Source: Tenodera sinensis
Taxonomy: Eukaryota; Arthropoda; Insecta; Mantodea; Mantidae
Assembly (NCBI GenBank): GCA_030765045.1
Contig: CM060961.1
Location: 30,735,305-30,799,304, forward strand
Direction of reading: 5' to 3'
DNA: 64,000 bases
The translations under genes were made by a program, and so were the position numbers. Shown here piece by piece: positions 23,561 to 35,225 of this stretch. Numbering within the stretch: position 1 is the stretch's first letter; the number at the start of each line of letters is the position of its first letter. The notes beneath the pieces are model-generated. The model searched no databases, had not been told where the DNA came from, and saw nothing but the letters and a program-made list of their open reading frames with translations.

Positions 23561-23894
23561 GAGAGGTAGAACTGGAACTTAAAAATTCAATGCCACAACT
23601 GGGATTTGAACCACAGACCTTCCGCTTACCGGGCGGACGCTCTAACCACTGAGCTATTGTGACAAACTACCAGAATGGCATTAAATTCTCAAACCAGTTC
23701 GTAATGCCATTCTGGTAGTTTTTCACAATAGCTCAGTGGTTAGAGCGTCTGCCCAGTAAGCGGAAGGTCTGTGGTTCAAATCCCAGTTGTGGCATTGAAT
23801 TTTTAAGTTCCAGTTCTACCTCTCAAACTTTGCCCATACACGGCTTGTGTGTTTAAAAACACCAACAGTAAGTTTGTTGGCATAAATAAATAAT
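23561..23894 (+). mobile_element. tRNA-derived family A, palindromic copy inserted in the PLE
   Basis: Left half is minus strand, from the fixed end gagaggtag through the reversed B and A boxes to ccagttcg. Right half is plus strand with tRNA-like core (aatagctcagtggttagagc, ggttcaaatcc) ending in the ATAAATAAAT tail. A perfect 12 bp duplication, aacaaaaatgat, lies at 23549-23560 and 23895-23906. Removing the insert restores the PLE coding join ETTTL...MIFKKFTYHP, confirming the boundaries. Confidence 0.95.
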
Positions 23895-24738
23895 AACAAA
23901 AATGATATTCAAAAAATTCACATATCACCCATGGGCCTTTGATAAATTTAAAAAAGTATTCAAGGAATACAACATTCAGCTAGCAGCAGTAAACCATTAC
24001 TCCATAAAAAACCTACTACTTTCAAACATCAAAGATGCTATTCCACCTAACAAAAAATCTGGTATATACCAAATTGAATGCAGTGATTGTAATGAAATAT
24101 ACATAGGAAAAACCAAAAGAAATTTAGAAATTAGATCCAAGGAACACGTTAGAAACATTAAGAGTAAACAATTAGAAAAATCAGCGGTTGCATTTCACTT
24201 TTGGACAAAAAATCATGACATAAAGCTAGAACCGAAACTTCTCAAACACATAACCGGAAAACAAGAACTGTCCACATGGGAACAAGTCTTTATTTTAAAA
24301 AATAGAAACCGAGTATTTAATTTTGACATTCCTCAGAGAGACATTTTCAGTAAGTTCATTGAACCGCCACCAGAAGAAACACCAGAAGAAGCATCACCAT
24401 CTGCACCATGAAACACCATGGAAACCCAGTTATTGTGCGGTTGATAATGGAGGAAAGTTAACTTTCGAAATGCGTCCCGGAAAAATATGTTGTAAGTGTT
24501 GTTCAGTGTTATTAATTAACTCACCTTTTAAATTAAATTGAATTACAGTATTTATTCACCCCATTCATAACTTGAATGTATCAAATAAGTGATAATATCT
24601 GCAATGTAGTTACGAGCTATTTCCAATCGCGCTTCACCATTTCACTCGCTCTAAAAGTTGTGCTGCAGTGTAATGTTGACATCCATTTGCACTTTAAGAT
24701 CGGATTGGGTATAGTTCCTGAATGGTTCATGTTGTTTT

Positions 24739-24893
24739 GTTGTCTGGATTATTGTTTAATGTTATCGATGATGGGATACCAAGTTCTGTTGAACTTAAGA
24801 GCTTCTTCCATCCTGTCAAAATTGTTGGGGTGCTTTAAGCTCAACAGAATTTGGTATGCCATAATCAATGACATTAAACAACAACCCAGACAG
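24739..24893. repeat. Imperfect foldback, arms about 60 bp
   Basis: Arms 24739-24798 and 24834-24893 pair with scattered mismatches (gggataccaagttctgttga versus its complement tcaacagaatttggtatgcc). Could be a small foldback MITE or a recombination product. Confidence 0.75.
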
Positions 24894-24989
24894 CGAAGCA
24901 ATACAAACTAATCAGAAACTAGTAGCGACCAAGAAGCAACCAGGCCCCGAGCTAATCAGAGAAGATGCTCATATGCACAAATACCACAT

Positions 24990-25140
24990 CCGAAACATTC
25001 AACGCTTCAGATGCAACTGAACCTTCACCAAGAAGAATTTGACCGTGCCACTTATAATGTCCACTACAGTTGTGGACAAAATGTCTGGACCCAGTTATTC
25101 CAGCAGACCACAGCAAATCAGCCCAGAAGATTCTTCTAGA
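24990..25140 (-). repeat. Unclassified repeat, second copy
   Basis: Reverse complement of 21580-21740; see that entry. Confidence 0.6.
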
Positions 25141-25295
25141 AATTCCATATTGTTCTAAAATCCATGAAGGGCAAAATTTTTTGATAATCAATTTTAAAAG
25201 TAATGAGGGTAGACCACAAGGGAATCTCACATCAGAGATCTACCGGAAAAAGTACAAATTGGCTGGGGAATTTAGTGGCATGCTGGCAAGCTGGC

Positions 25296-25458
25296 CATGG
25301 TAGCTTAGTGGTTAAAGCAGCCACTCAATAAGTGGAAGATCCATGGTTTAAATTCCGGCTATGGCATGAATTTTTCAGTCCCGATTCCACCTCTTAAACA
25401 TTGCCCACACACAGCTTGTGTGTTTGAAAACACCAGCAGTGAGTTTGTTGGCATAAAT
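25296..25458 (+). mobile_element. tRNA-derived family A, diverged copy
   Basis: A box tagcttagtggttaaagc, B-box-like ggtttaaattcc, then gccattgccc-type tail region and ATAAATAA end. Older than neighbouring copies. Confidence 0.75.
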
Positions 25459-25470
25459 AAAGTTTAGAAT

Positions 25471-25821
25471 CTTCCTTTCATAGAAGTTTGAAAACAGTGT
25501 TGTTGTAATTAATTTAATTTAAAAGGTGAGTTAATTAATAACACTGAACAACACTTACAAAATATTTTTCCGGGATGCGTTTCGAAGGTTAACTTTCCTC
25601 CATTATCAACCGGACATTCCTCAGAGGAACATTTTCAGTAAGTTCATTGAACTATTACCAGAAGAAATATCAGAAGAAGCATCACCATCCGCACCATGAA
25701 ACACCATGGAAACCCAGTTATTGTGCGGTTGATATTGGAGGAAAGTTAACCTTCGAAACGCGTCCCGTAAAAATATTTTGTAAGTGTTGTTCAGTGTTAT
25801 TAATTAACTACCTTTTAAATT
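25471..25821. mobile_element. Penelope-like terminus in palindromic form with 12 bp target duplication
   Basis: Left part is the reversed PLE end (aaggtgagttaattaataac, ccgggatgcgtttcgaagg, cattatcaaccgg). Right part is the same end in plus orientation after a short coding remnant (aacattttcagtaagttcat). The duplication aaagtttagaat lies at 25459-25470 and 25822-25833. The outer left end is cttcctttcatag, also seen reversed at 31032. Confidence 0.88.
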
Positions 25822-25833
25822 AAAGTTTAGAAT

Positions 25834-27880
25834 TTTTGTTCATTAATATCACAAACATCCACACGTCACATACTTCTTTAAACTCCATAGTAAGAATTCA
25901 AGTGGCGTGTAATGATGACAACGATGATGATGCAAAACTCTCATACTTCTAGAATTTATTTATCTGATAGAAAAATGTATACTTTTAATAAAACAAAAAA
26001 AAAGACCAACCAAAGCTATTGACAATGAAGCAATGTAAATATAATTATAATGAATATTTGCAAAATCTAGTAGTTTACGTATTATGAAAATATTCCAGGG
26101 GTAATGTCACATATCTTTCAGTGCACTTGCAAAAAATATTGTCCTATAAGCTTCAGTAATGTTGGATATTGCACTGCTGTTCTCATAATAAGAGAATCTT
26201 CCTCACTGGCCTCTAATGTGTCAATTCTCATATGGGTAAAACATTGAATTAACCAACAATTATTTTTGCTATACATAAGTTAGGCTATGAGCGGTACAAA
26301 GTGGAAGTAGCACATAGGGTAAGGGGATGGTGCGGTTGAGAAGGGGACAGGTCATATCATTGTCACCTTTAGTCATGAAAGTTAATATTTCAGACTTTTT
26401 TTAAATGCTTAACAAATCTATGATCAAACAAAATGACTAAGTGTATAAGCAGTGCTATATGTAACACTGGAAACAAATACAGCACTTATTTTTACCATTT
26501 CATTAAACTTTCAACTGGTTTTCATCTGCTAAAGCACAACATAGCAGCTATATGGACCACATAGTTTCTCTGTTATGTTCTTTCTCACATTCGTCTTGTT
26601 CAGAATTGAATAGTTGGAGGTTAAAGTGTGACAAAGTGTGTTAACTGATGATTATTCTTTAATATTAATTTGCTGTATTATTAGCAAAAATGGATGTGAT
26701 GTCTCTAGTGTGTTATAACGTGAAAAGAGTTTGTAAAGCATGCCACAATGTTGCAACACTGCATGCCAAAGCAGTGATGCGAGGTGCATCTGGTTTGCCT
26801 ATGTCCTTTGAGTATCTCATAATAAAGTGAAATGTGGCAACTATAAAACATGGTCTACAGAGAATGTGCCGTGCAGATGTTTTTCCTATCAATGAAAGAT
26901 GCTGCTGCTAATATTACAGCAACAGGCAAGCAGACACTCAGAGGTTCATTTTTGAGGGACTAGTTTCAAAAGCCATGGCTTCCATTTTCAACCTTGAAAG
27001 TCTGACTGCCATTGCTGGTTGTAGTTCTCTGCAATCTCTACAATCAGCAGTGGGAGTTGAACCTTTGAGATTACCATCACTTGGGCATCCCTGTTACTGA
27101 AGTCCTCCAAGCAACAGTTAAACCAAAGTGTACTCTTGAGTACCAGAAGTGAATGAGAAGTGTTAATTTGTAATATCAGGTTTACTTCGTAATGCAGCAC
27201 ACAGATAAAGATTACAGGAAAATATTTCTCTGTTTGCTAGTATTCAAGCATTCCGTTGATTCACAAAATGACTCCTAAAACTGCATGAGCAACCAATGTT
27301 GCTTATCAACTGCTTTAAGGTGTAACACTATGAGAGTTCCATGGTAGAGGTTGATCTCACCCCGTTGAGACTTCAAGCTAAAACATTGGTGCTGGGTTTT
27401 TATAATTTACACTTTACGTTGAGCTATGAGATTCTTTTCTTTATCTCAGGTCATGGTATAGGGTGAAATGAACGAACACTGGATGTAACTTCAATATATC
27501 ACTTTTATTTACACTTTTTTCATAGAATATTACACTCGTTACAATTGAATTGACTTTCGTTGCACCTTTTTATATTTTCTTGGCAGTCTTTTCACTTTAT
27601 TAAGTATTTTAGACCCACATCTACGCACATTACAAAAATGTGTCTTCACTTTTCAAACTAAGAGACGCTACTGACAAAGAAATTGACGCCTCTTTACATA
27701 ATGTTTTTGTATTAATGTGCGTATGCGCTCATTTTGCCGCGAATTACACTTTGAGATTCTCCTACGCTAAATAGTTCCTGTAATGTTAGGGAAGCAATCT
27801 TTATCTATTCTCCCTTCACTTTTAACATTAAATATATATATGCTTCTTATATTTATACATATTAAATTTAAACATGAAAC
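25834..27880. other. Intron remainder, nothing recognised
   Basis: About 2 kb of AT-rich sequence without a credible ORF, RNA gene or repeat that I can place. Confidence 0.45.
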
Positions 27881-27884
27881 TTAA

Positions 27885-28050
27885 CTTAATTTAAAAGGTG
27901 AGTCAATTAATAACACTAAACAACACTTACAACATAATTTTCCGGAACGCGTTTCGAAGGTTAACTTTCCTCCATTATCAACCTGACAATAACTGGATTT
28001 CCATGGTGTTACATGGTGCGGATGGCGATGCTTCTTCAACTGAGCTTTGC
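27885..28050 (-). mobile_element. Penelope-like 3' end fragment
   Basis: Matches the PLE end in reverse: aaaaggtgagtcaattaata, acactaaacaacacttac, gaacgcgtttcgaaggttaa, ctccattatcaacc, then ggtgcggatggcgatgcttc from the end of the ORF. Confidence 0.85.
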
Positions 28051-28269
28051 TCGGCGTTTTTCGCCTCTCTTTTTGTGAAATCTTATTTTTTGTGGGAGAA
28101 GATACTTATTTAGACAAATCTGAAAGGCAAAACGTTAACTAAATAAAACTACTTGTCGCAATTGTTAAGAGTAATGTCCGAGATACAAGAGATATAGAAA
28201 TACATAAAAATATTGCATAAACACCATCATTTCAGCTGTAAAACGTGTACTGCTGAAAGCAGGCCTCCC

Positions 28270-28710
28270 CCATAGATATCCACCCAGTTTGAGGTTTTCG
28301 TCGAGCATTTGTTCCATTATGTTCCATTATGTTCCATTCTTTGCTGCTGTGATTGACTCCAGGACGTTAACACGTTGGCCAAGGTCCTTCATACTTCCAT
28401 CGAGTTCTTCCATGGCTTCCTTAAGCCGGCCAGTCGCTCGTTAGTATTCTTCGATAGACCTGTCTTCATATTGGAATTCCTGTCTTCATCTTTTCCGTTT
28501 CTGAGTTTACATTTTCAATTTGCCTTCCATTTTTGTTCCCATATTTTCTATTCCGTAGTTTACATTTTTCCAATCCGGTTTTCATATTTGTTTCCTCTGC
28601 CGCATCCGGAATTCATTTTATTTCCCATTATGTCCATCTTGGCTAACATTTGTTTCATCAACTGTTCCATATCGTGCTTTTCGTCGCACTGCGGACACCA
28701 ATTGTGATTA
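28270..28710 (-). mobile_element. Possible LTR-retrotransposon leader and gag-like relic
   Basis: On the minus strand a string resembling a primer-binding region (ttggtgtccgcagtgcgacg) is followed by a Met/Lys/Glu-rich coil-like frame (MEQLMKQMLAKMDIMGNKM) with later stops. This resembles the start of some insect gypsy-type elements, but no LTR pair, protease or RT is visible, so the call is weak. Confidence 0.3.
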
Positions 28711-28799
28711 CTTTACTTTTTTAACTATTTCTTTATTTTTTATTAAAACACCGGAGCGACACTAAGCAAAAGTAATGTTGAAGAATAACAAATACGACA

Positions 28800-30985
28800 G
28801 AAAGAAAAGGTGGATGATAAAGCCATGTGAATGTACTACGCATTTATGTTTCAAACATATAGAAAAGTGTATGAATTGTTCGTAATTGTTCGTCGAAGCG
28901 GGAGTAGTGAAAGAAATGTGATTGTGTTTTACTAAAGAAAAATGAGTAGAAAAACCATGTGAATGTTATACATTGCACTTATATTTCAAGTGCATGTAAA
29001 AATGTATGGATTGTTTGCAGAAGAAAGAGTAGTATGTTAGGTAAAAGAAAAGGGAGTAGAGAAAACCACGTGAACGTAATACATTGTGTGGTAAAATGGA
29101 TTGCATAAAAACCTTCGCCATGAAAAAAATTAGATATGTCACTTTTCATGGCGATCGGTCAACCTGTTTTGGAATTTAATCACTCTTCAACATAAGATAT
29201 GTATAGGCCTTGGTATGTATGAAGTTGATAAACCATAGGGAATAACATGTGAATTGTTACGTAAACCAAAAGTGAGTAGAGAAAGTAGTATGAATGTAAT
29301 ACATTGTATTTGTTTCAAACATATAGCAAATTGTATGAATTATATGTTGAAGGGCGAAGAGCGAAAGAAGACTGATTGTGTCTCGTAAAGGAAGAATTAG
29401 TAGAGGAAATCGTGTGAATGTAATATGCTGCATTTATATTTCAATCCTAGAATATTATATGAATTGTATGTTGAAGGGCAAACAGAGGATACATGAATGC
29501 GCTACGTAAAAGAAAAGCGAGTAGAAAACCATTTGAAAGTAATATATTGTGTAGTAAAATTGTTACCATAAAAACTCTCAATGAAAAAAATACATATACA
29601 TGCCGAATTTCGCTGTGATCGGTCAAGCGGTTTTCGAGATTAACAGTTAGATATATACAAACATTCAAGTTGTATAGATGATATGAATTGTTTGTAGAAG
29701 AGTGAGTGGAGAAAGAGATGTGAAGGTGTTACCTAAAAGTGAGTAGAGTAAACACTGTGAATGTCACATACAGCATTTCTATATCAAACATGCACAAAAT
29801 TGTATGACTTATTTCTAGAAGAGTAAGTAGAGAAACAGTTATGAGTGTGTTACCCAAAAGCAAGTAGAGAAAACAGTATGAATGTAATACGTAGCATTTC
29901 TATTTCAAACATACAGAAAATTGCATGATTTCTTTATAGAAGAGTATAGAAAGAGATGTGATACCTAATAGTGAAAGGAGAAAACAGTGTGAATGTAATA
30001 GCATTTCTATTTAAAATATACAGAACATGGCATGAGTAATTTTAAAAGGGGGGATAAAAGTGTTTTATTGGTGCAAAATTACGTTTTTTATGGAAAATTG
30101 TTTATAGAAGGGTGAGTGGAGAATGAGATGTAAATGTGATACCTAAAAGTAAGTAGAAAAAAGCCACTGTGAATGTAATATGCAGCATCTCTATTTCAAA
30201 CATACAGAAAATTGCATGACTTATTTGTAGAAGAGTGAGTAGAGAAAGAGGTGTGAATGTATCACCTAATAGTGAGAGGAGGAAACAGAGTGAATGTAAT
30301 AGCACCTCTGTTTCAACCATACAGAACATGGTTTGACTTATTTTAAAAGTAGGGATAAAAGTGTTTTTGGTGCAAAATTGCGTTTTTTATGGAAAATTGT
30401 TTATAGAAGACTGAGTAGAGACAGAGATGTGAATGTGTTACCTAAAAGTGAGAGAAGAAAACAGAGTGAATGTAATAGCACCTCTGTTTCAACCATACAG
30501 AACATGGTTTGACTTATTTTAAAAGTAGGGATAAAAGTGTTTTTGGTGCAAAATTGCGTTTTTTATGGGAAATTGTTTATAGAAGACTGAGTAGAGAAAG
30601 AGATGTGAATGTGCCACCTAAAAGTGAGTAGAGAAACCGCTGTAAAAGTAATATGCAACATCTCAATTTTAAACATACAGAAAATTGCATGACTTATTTG
30701 TAGAAGAGTGAGTAGAGAAAGAGGTGTGAATGTATCGCCTAATAGTGAGAGGAGAAAACAGTGTGAATGTAATAGCACTTCTGTTTCAAACATACCGAAC
30801 ATGGTATGACTTATTTTAAAAGTGGGGATAAAAGTGTTTTTGGTGCAAAATCACGTTTTTTATGGAAAATTGTTTATAGAAGACTGAGTAGAGAAAGAGA
30901 TGTGAATGTACCACCTAAAAGTGAGTAGAGAAACCGCTGTGAAAGTAATATGCAACATCTCTATTTCAAACATACAGAAAATTGC
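28800..30985. repeat. Degenerate tandem repeat region, unit about 115-120 bp
   Basis: The unit contains agaagagtgagtagagaaag, gtgtgaatgtaatag, atttctatttcaaacatac and agaaaattgcatgac, recurring about 13 times with drift. A 65-base block (ggataaaagtg, ttttggtgcaaaattgcg) recurs four times near 30045, 30340, 30520 and 30815, suggesting a higher-order unit of roughly 180-300 bases. Open minus frames here are by-products of the repeat. Confidence 0.85.
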
Positions 30986-30986
30986 A

Positions 30987-31035
30987 TGACAATTATAACA
31001 ACACTGTTTTCAAATTTCTATGAAAGGAAGATATG
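30987..31035 (+). mobile_element. Short Penelope-like end fragment
   Basis: acaacactgttttcaaattt and ctatgaaaggaag are the reverse complement of the left edge of 25471-25821. Confidence 0.55.
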
Positions 31036-31263
31036 AAACTTAACATTTATGATGTTTTCAAACAATTCTATTTTTCTTAACAATTGAAAAAGTAGCAATA
31101 CGTTTTCATTACTCAACTAATCCTTACCAACATAAAAAATAAATTACATTTGCAACAAATATCTACATAAATGCTTTCCTTTCAGGGTCTAACCATATAT
31201 TCTGTCTCAACATATATTCTGTCTCTCCATTCCACCTGCAGACAAGCAAGATAAAAATGGGAG

Positions 31264-31306
<43 letters not shown>
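31264..31306. repeat. Poly(A) tract
   Basis: About 42 consecutive A residues; no recognisable retroposon body precedes it. Confidence 0.9.
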
Positions 31307-31307
<1 letters not shown>

Positions 31308-31468
31308 ATTAGAGGGGAAAATAGCAGTTCTTGGTACACAAGTGTTATGTTATCAGTTATTTGGAGAACTGTTTTGAGATCTACCACACCCAATGATAAT
31401 ATTAGGCCATAAAAATTGGTAAGTCAAAGCTCCAGCATCATGCGTACAAAATCTCATGAAAGAAATTA

Positions 31469-32244
31469 CCGTATTTACACAAATCTAATGCACATCCCAT
31501 ATTTGAAATTTAAAACTATGAAAAAAAGGGTTTGTATTGAATGTAAAGCACATCAATGATAGAAAATAATAGCTATTTTATTTGAATTTATTTAATACAA
31601 CAATGGATTTATCGGATATATAAGCCATCAGATTATAGAACTGAAAGTGCTCTATTGTTAGGCGACACTTTGTTAAAGAGGAAAATTTGTGGACATGAAA
31701 TAAGCAAAGTACATATTTGGAATACCAAGAACTTCAGCTTCTTTAGCTTTTTTTAGTTTCACTATCATAGGTTTCCTATTCTTCCTCCTTTCACACACAA
31801 ATTCCAACACTTTTTCTTCAACTTAAGGATGACTTCCTTTGCAGGGATCCGTAGATATCTTCCTGCTAGCTTTGTAGCAAATAATGCGAACATTGCTCTC
31901 TGATACATTGAACTGCCTTTCTGTTGCCTTTTTTTTTTTTCCCAGAATAAAAGATTGCGCTTTAAAGAAGCATCATAAGGCATTCTTCTCTGTTTGCCCT
32001 CCATATCATAACTAAAAATGCTCAATAATAGGCCAATGATAAATAACTTGTTGAAAGTTTCTGAATGTATGTTGACTCCAGCAATCCATTCTGACATAAT
32101 ACATGAAAAAATTGAATTAAGTTATTGGCTTTCTGTGGAATGGATTTGCACTCGAATCTAATGCACTAGGGAATCTAATGCACATTACGATTTTAAGACT
32201 ACATTTGTTAAAGAAAGGTGTGCATTAGATTCACGTAAATACAG
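31469..32244 (-). mobile_element. pogo-like DNA transposon, internally deleted
   Basis: Ends CCGTATTTACACAAATCTAA and, reversed, CTGTATTTACGTGAATCTAA are flanked by TA (31467-31468 and 32245-32246). On the minus strand the N-terminus of a pogo/CENP-B-like transposase is readable with frameshifts: RRMPYDASLKRN, RQFNVSESNVR, VEEKVLEFVCERRKNRKP. The DDE catalytic part is absent. Confidence 0.75.
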
Positions 32245-32269
32245 TATATTTTAAAAATAAAATGCAAAT

Positions 32270-32330
32270 TAAAAACTAAAAGCTTCACTTATCTTAGTAA
32301 CATTCCAAGTTGTTTGGTGCTGACAAGTTT
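32270..32330. repeat. Terminal motif of a second PLE-like family
   Basis: aactaaaagcttcacttatc followed by ttagtaac recurs at 35088-35130 and 57545-57575 and in inverted form at 35172-35225. Confidence 0.45.
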
Positions 32331-32648
32331 CGAGTTGACAGTATATTGGTTGATTTTATATGTATTTTTAAACTTCGCAACACTTTCTGCAGCTGTACGG
32401 GGTTTCAATCAGATTTCTGAAGTAGTCATATTCAAATGACACTAGTTGGTTAATATTATACAACTGCAATATGTTTGTATCTGTATGTTTTTTGTTTCTG
32501 TAAGACTTTGGTATATTGTTCATTATTAACTAATGTTACAATATTAATTTTGTGTCTAATTGTTATGTATCAGCTGAATAATAAAGCATAATTGCTGTAG
32601 CCTAAAATTTTAATATTTGGTAGTATAATACTGATGTGTATCTTGCAG

Positions 32649-32974
32649 CTGAGGAGCAGGCAGGTAGCAGTGACGTTGAGAGAGATGCAAGTCGAGTAAC
32701 GTCACTACCACCAGCGAGAGTTCACTTGCCAGTTGAAAGTCCCGTGACACAGATAGCCTGTGGGCTGCACCATACAGTGCTGCTGCTGCAGAGTGGGGAG
32801 GTGATGACGTTTGGCAGCAACACATATGGTCAGTTGGGAGTAGGAGATCTCTTACCCCGTGGTGGACCTACCCTTGTAAAACTGGCCTCCCACATCACTC
32901 AGGTAGCAGCTGGAAGTAATCACACAGCGGTGCTCACTTCTAAAGGCGAGATATATACCTTTGGCAGCTTTCAG
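32649..32974 (+). CDS. hiw: Highwire/MYCBP2 ortholog, exon with two RCC1 repeats
   Basis: After a short acidic leader (AEEQAGSSDVERDASRV) there are two RCC1 blades. The first is VTQIACGLHHTVLLLQSGEV plus MTFGSNTYGQLGVGD. The second is ITQVAAGSNHTAVLTSKGEI plus YTFGSFQ. The second blade is cut by the splice site and is completed by KGQLGR at the start of the next exon. Acceptor atcttgcag and donor TCAG|GTGAGT are near consensus; entry is phase 1 and exit phase 0. These repeats are the best-preserved RCC1 units in the window and firmly identify the propeller region. Confidence 0.96.
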
Positions 32975-32999
32975 GTGAGTACTCCGTAATGGTATGGCA

Positions 33000-33985
33000 A
33001 ACATTAAAACAATAAGAAGATAGTACAGTAAAACTACAACCTATTTAATGCAGTTAATGAAGCTCCATATGTGGAGAAAGCACATTGGTTTGATACTAAC
33101 AGTCCTGGTTCTAGGATCATCTCAGCAAACAGTAAAACATATTCAGTTGAATTACAAAAGTTATGTCTGAAATTGACTTTTTAGCAATACAGCTACATAT
33201 GTACTTCCATCAGAATTTTGTGACTCTTTCCATTTTCACTCAAGGCACTGCTTAAAATGTTCTCCTAATTCTTCAGATAAGTTGACAAAATGTTTGTGGT
33301 ATCCCATATTCTTTTATGCTTTCAGATTTTTTCAGATTTTTTCTTCAAACCCTTTTTCAACTCCTCAAATAACAGCAGCTTTTTCCACTAAAGTTAAAGT
33401 CTTGTTCTGGACACCCAGTTTACTAAGAGACACAGTGGCATTGATTTGCAACACAATGAACTGTTGGTAGCTCAAGCAACAACTAAAGATGCATGTGTTT
33501 TAAACAAGGGCATGTGGGAGCAGGAATAGAAGCTCAAGGCTGACAGCTAGAAAAGCTATTCCACCCTAAACGACATTCCGACAAAACAAACAACCCAGGA
33601 GCGATGAGCTCTTTTGCTGAAACACATGGATGAAGTTATCATGTTAAATGTCCAGATTTAGATTAATTTTCAACTGACATTTCTGAACAAAAACTTTGAA
33701 TTAAGGAAAATTAAATTTGAATTATAGGCAAGTTTTTACATTGCTTTAATACGAAATTTAAGGGACCAAGAAAAATCTTTGAATTAACGATTTCAAATTA
33801 TAAACGTTTGAGTTATCCAAGTTCCACTGTACAACAAAACAACTGAAGCTGTTGACTTCAAGCAATATAAATCACAAATATTGGCCTTTTGTAATTGTGT
33901 ATTAATTCCAAACATATTTTGCAAATCAATGATTTGCATTCATGGTGTGTTGACTGTTTGTTTTATGGTTATTAATTTGGCTGCT
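33000..33985. other. Intron remainder, nothing recognised
   Basis: No ORF or repeat of known type. Confidence 0.45.
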
Positions 33986-33989
33986 TTTC

Positions 33990-34900
33990 TGTTGTATTAC
34001 CAACTACTGAAAGCAAAACAAATTTAGAATCAGTCAGCTGTGTTTCAAAATTCATTATGGAATCCTTATTGTTCAAAATGAACATCCTTTCCCAAACTGT
34101 CAAATCCATGGGTGCATTTAATTGTTCTAATAGTTTAACCTTTAGGCTTATTTCATGGTTAAATGACCAAAAATGATCTGCGACAAGTAATTTATCAATC
34201 TGTTTATATTTAACATTGCTAAAATGGTTTTTTTATTCTGGTCTGCAAGTGACATGTAATCTTACCAATGTAAACCCTGTCACAATCTAAACAGTTAAAT
34301 TAATAAATGCCAGAGTAACTTTTTTAAAATTGCAATAATGATTTACTCTCTTGAAAGTAGAAACTTCTTTTACAGTCTTTTGATATTTAAATTTCTCTAT
34401 CCTTTTATGTATAAAATCTGTATTAAAACCATTATAAACTGTGAAAACAAGACATTCAAAACATTGGGATGCAAGTAATTGATTTGCGATACATGTCTGG
34501 AATTAATACATAATTGCAAAAGATAAGCAAAATTTTAAACATTAATATTTATCAATATAAATATATTTATTATATAAGCAGAATCCCATACAAACTCATC
34601 TTACTGGATCTTTCAAAAATCATAAAAAGGATTAATCTGGTCTCCTCCTTCCTACTGTTGGTACAATTTATAGCACTACAAATGTCTTCTCCTTGTCCCA
34701 TATTATTATTCTTAATGAGCATTTTGCATAATAAATGCCTTTCTTTCAAACAACAAATTAATACAGCTGTTTGGTTGGTTAAAACCATTCAGCTATTAGC
34801 ACTGTTATCACATAGCTGCAAAAAACCACTTCAAGTTTCTTAACTGTATCATACTAGATGTGAAACCTTATAGCATCATTTTATAATTGGTTTTCTGTGC
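33990..34900 (-). mobile_element. Penelope-like element relic with GIY-YIG end (second family)
   Basis: Minus-strand fragments read SGIY-FNCLDCDRVYIGKI (one stop), NVKYKQIDKLLVADHFWSFN, HEISLKVKLLEQLNAPMDLT and VWERMFILNNKDSIMNFET. This matches the GIY-YIG nuclease end of the PLE at 23128 in order but is much diverged and full of stops. Confidence 0.75.
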
Positions 34901-35092
34901 TTGCAGAATTTAATATAAATAACTAATCTTGTTGCTTCACTGTTAATAGCTTCAATTTTCCTTATGCTTTTTATTGTTCACCTCAACAGTGCTAACTTAT
35001 CACTTGCATGTGTACAGTATTGGCCTTGGTAGTGCCTCACTACCCTTCTACAAACTAGCTTTACAAGGTCTAAAATAAGAACAAATTAGAAA

Positions 35093-35225
35093 CTAAAAGC
35101 TTCACTTATCTTATTAAATTGTAAGACATTCCACAGCTGACATGTTTCAAGTTGTATCCAACTTATTTTCATGTCAGCTGTGGAATATCTTGCAATATTA
35201 CTAAGATAGGCGAAGCTTTTAGTAT
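35093..35225. repeat. Foldback of a PLE-like terminus
   Basis: aagcttcacttatcttatta and ccacagctgacatg at 35098-35146 are answered in reverse by catgtcagctgtgg and taagataggcgaagctt at 35172-35222. The layout is the palindromic end seen in other PLEs here. Confidence 0.7.

Larger units (their letters stand above)
23128..24545 (+). mobile_element. Penelope-like element, 3' part with GIY-YIG nuclease, twice interrupted
   Basis: Reading starts in the end of the RT (SYNPRSHKQAIFNSLTHRLV, IPLSAEEYKTEYY). It is broken by a perfect hairpin (23248-23388), continues with IIEIAQKKGFPKELVDKKVK, shifts frame in an A-run, and is broken again by a family A insertion (23561-23894). The remaining 169 codons carry FKKFTYHPWAFDKFKKVF and the GIY-YIG domain (SGIYQIECSDCNEIYIGKTK, NLEIRSKEH). 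The end includes FHFWTKNHDIKLEPKLLKHI and WEQVFILKNRN. PLEs pair an RT with a C-terminal GIY-YIG endonuclease; this copy is 5'-truncated and dead. The 3' end is gtaagtgttgttcagtg...ttttaaattaa. Confidence 0.9.

Noticed and set aside
24430..24490. Hammerhead ribozyme in the PLE terminus
   Set aside because: PLE ends in other animals can carry hammerheads, and the block gttgataatggagg plus a palindromic aaagttaacttt followed by cgaaa is suggestive. The invariant core CUGANGA is not met in any copy, so I do not call it.
24952..25230. 92-codon minus-strand ORF
   Set aside because: It overlaps a repeat shared with 21580-21740 whose frame is not kept between the copies.
30102..30802. Leucine-rich minus-strand ORFs
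   Set aside because: They are two translations of the same tandem repeat; the similarity between them comes from the repeat, not from a protein.
31163..31393. Phe-rich minus-strand ORF
   Set aside because: It is produced by the 42-base poly(A) tract.
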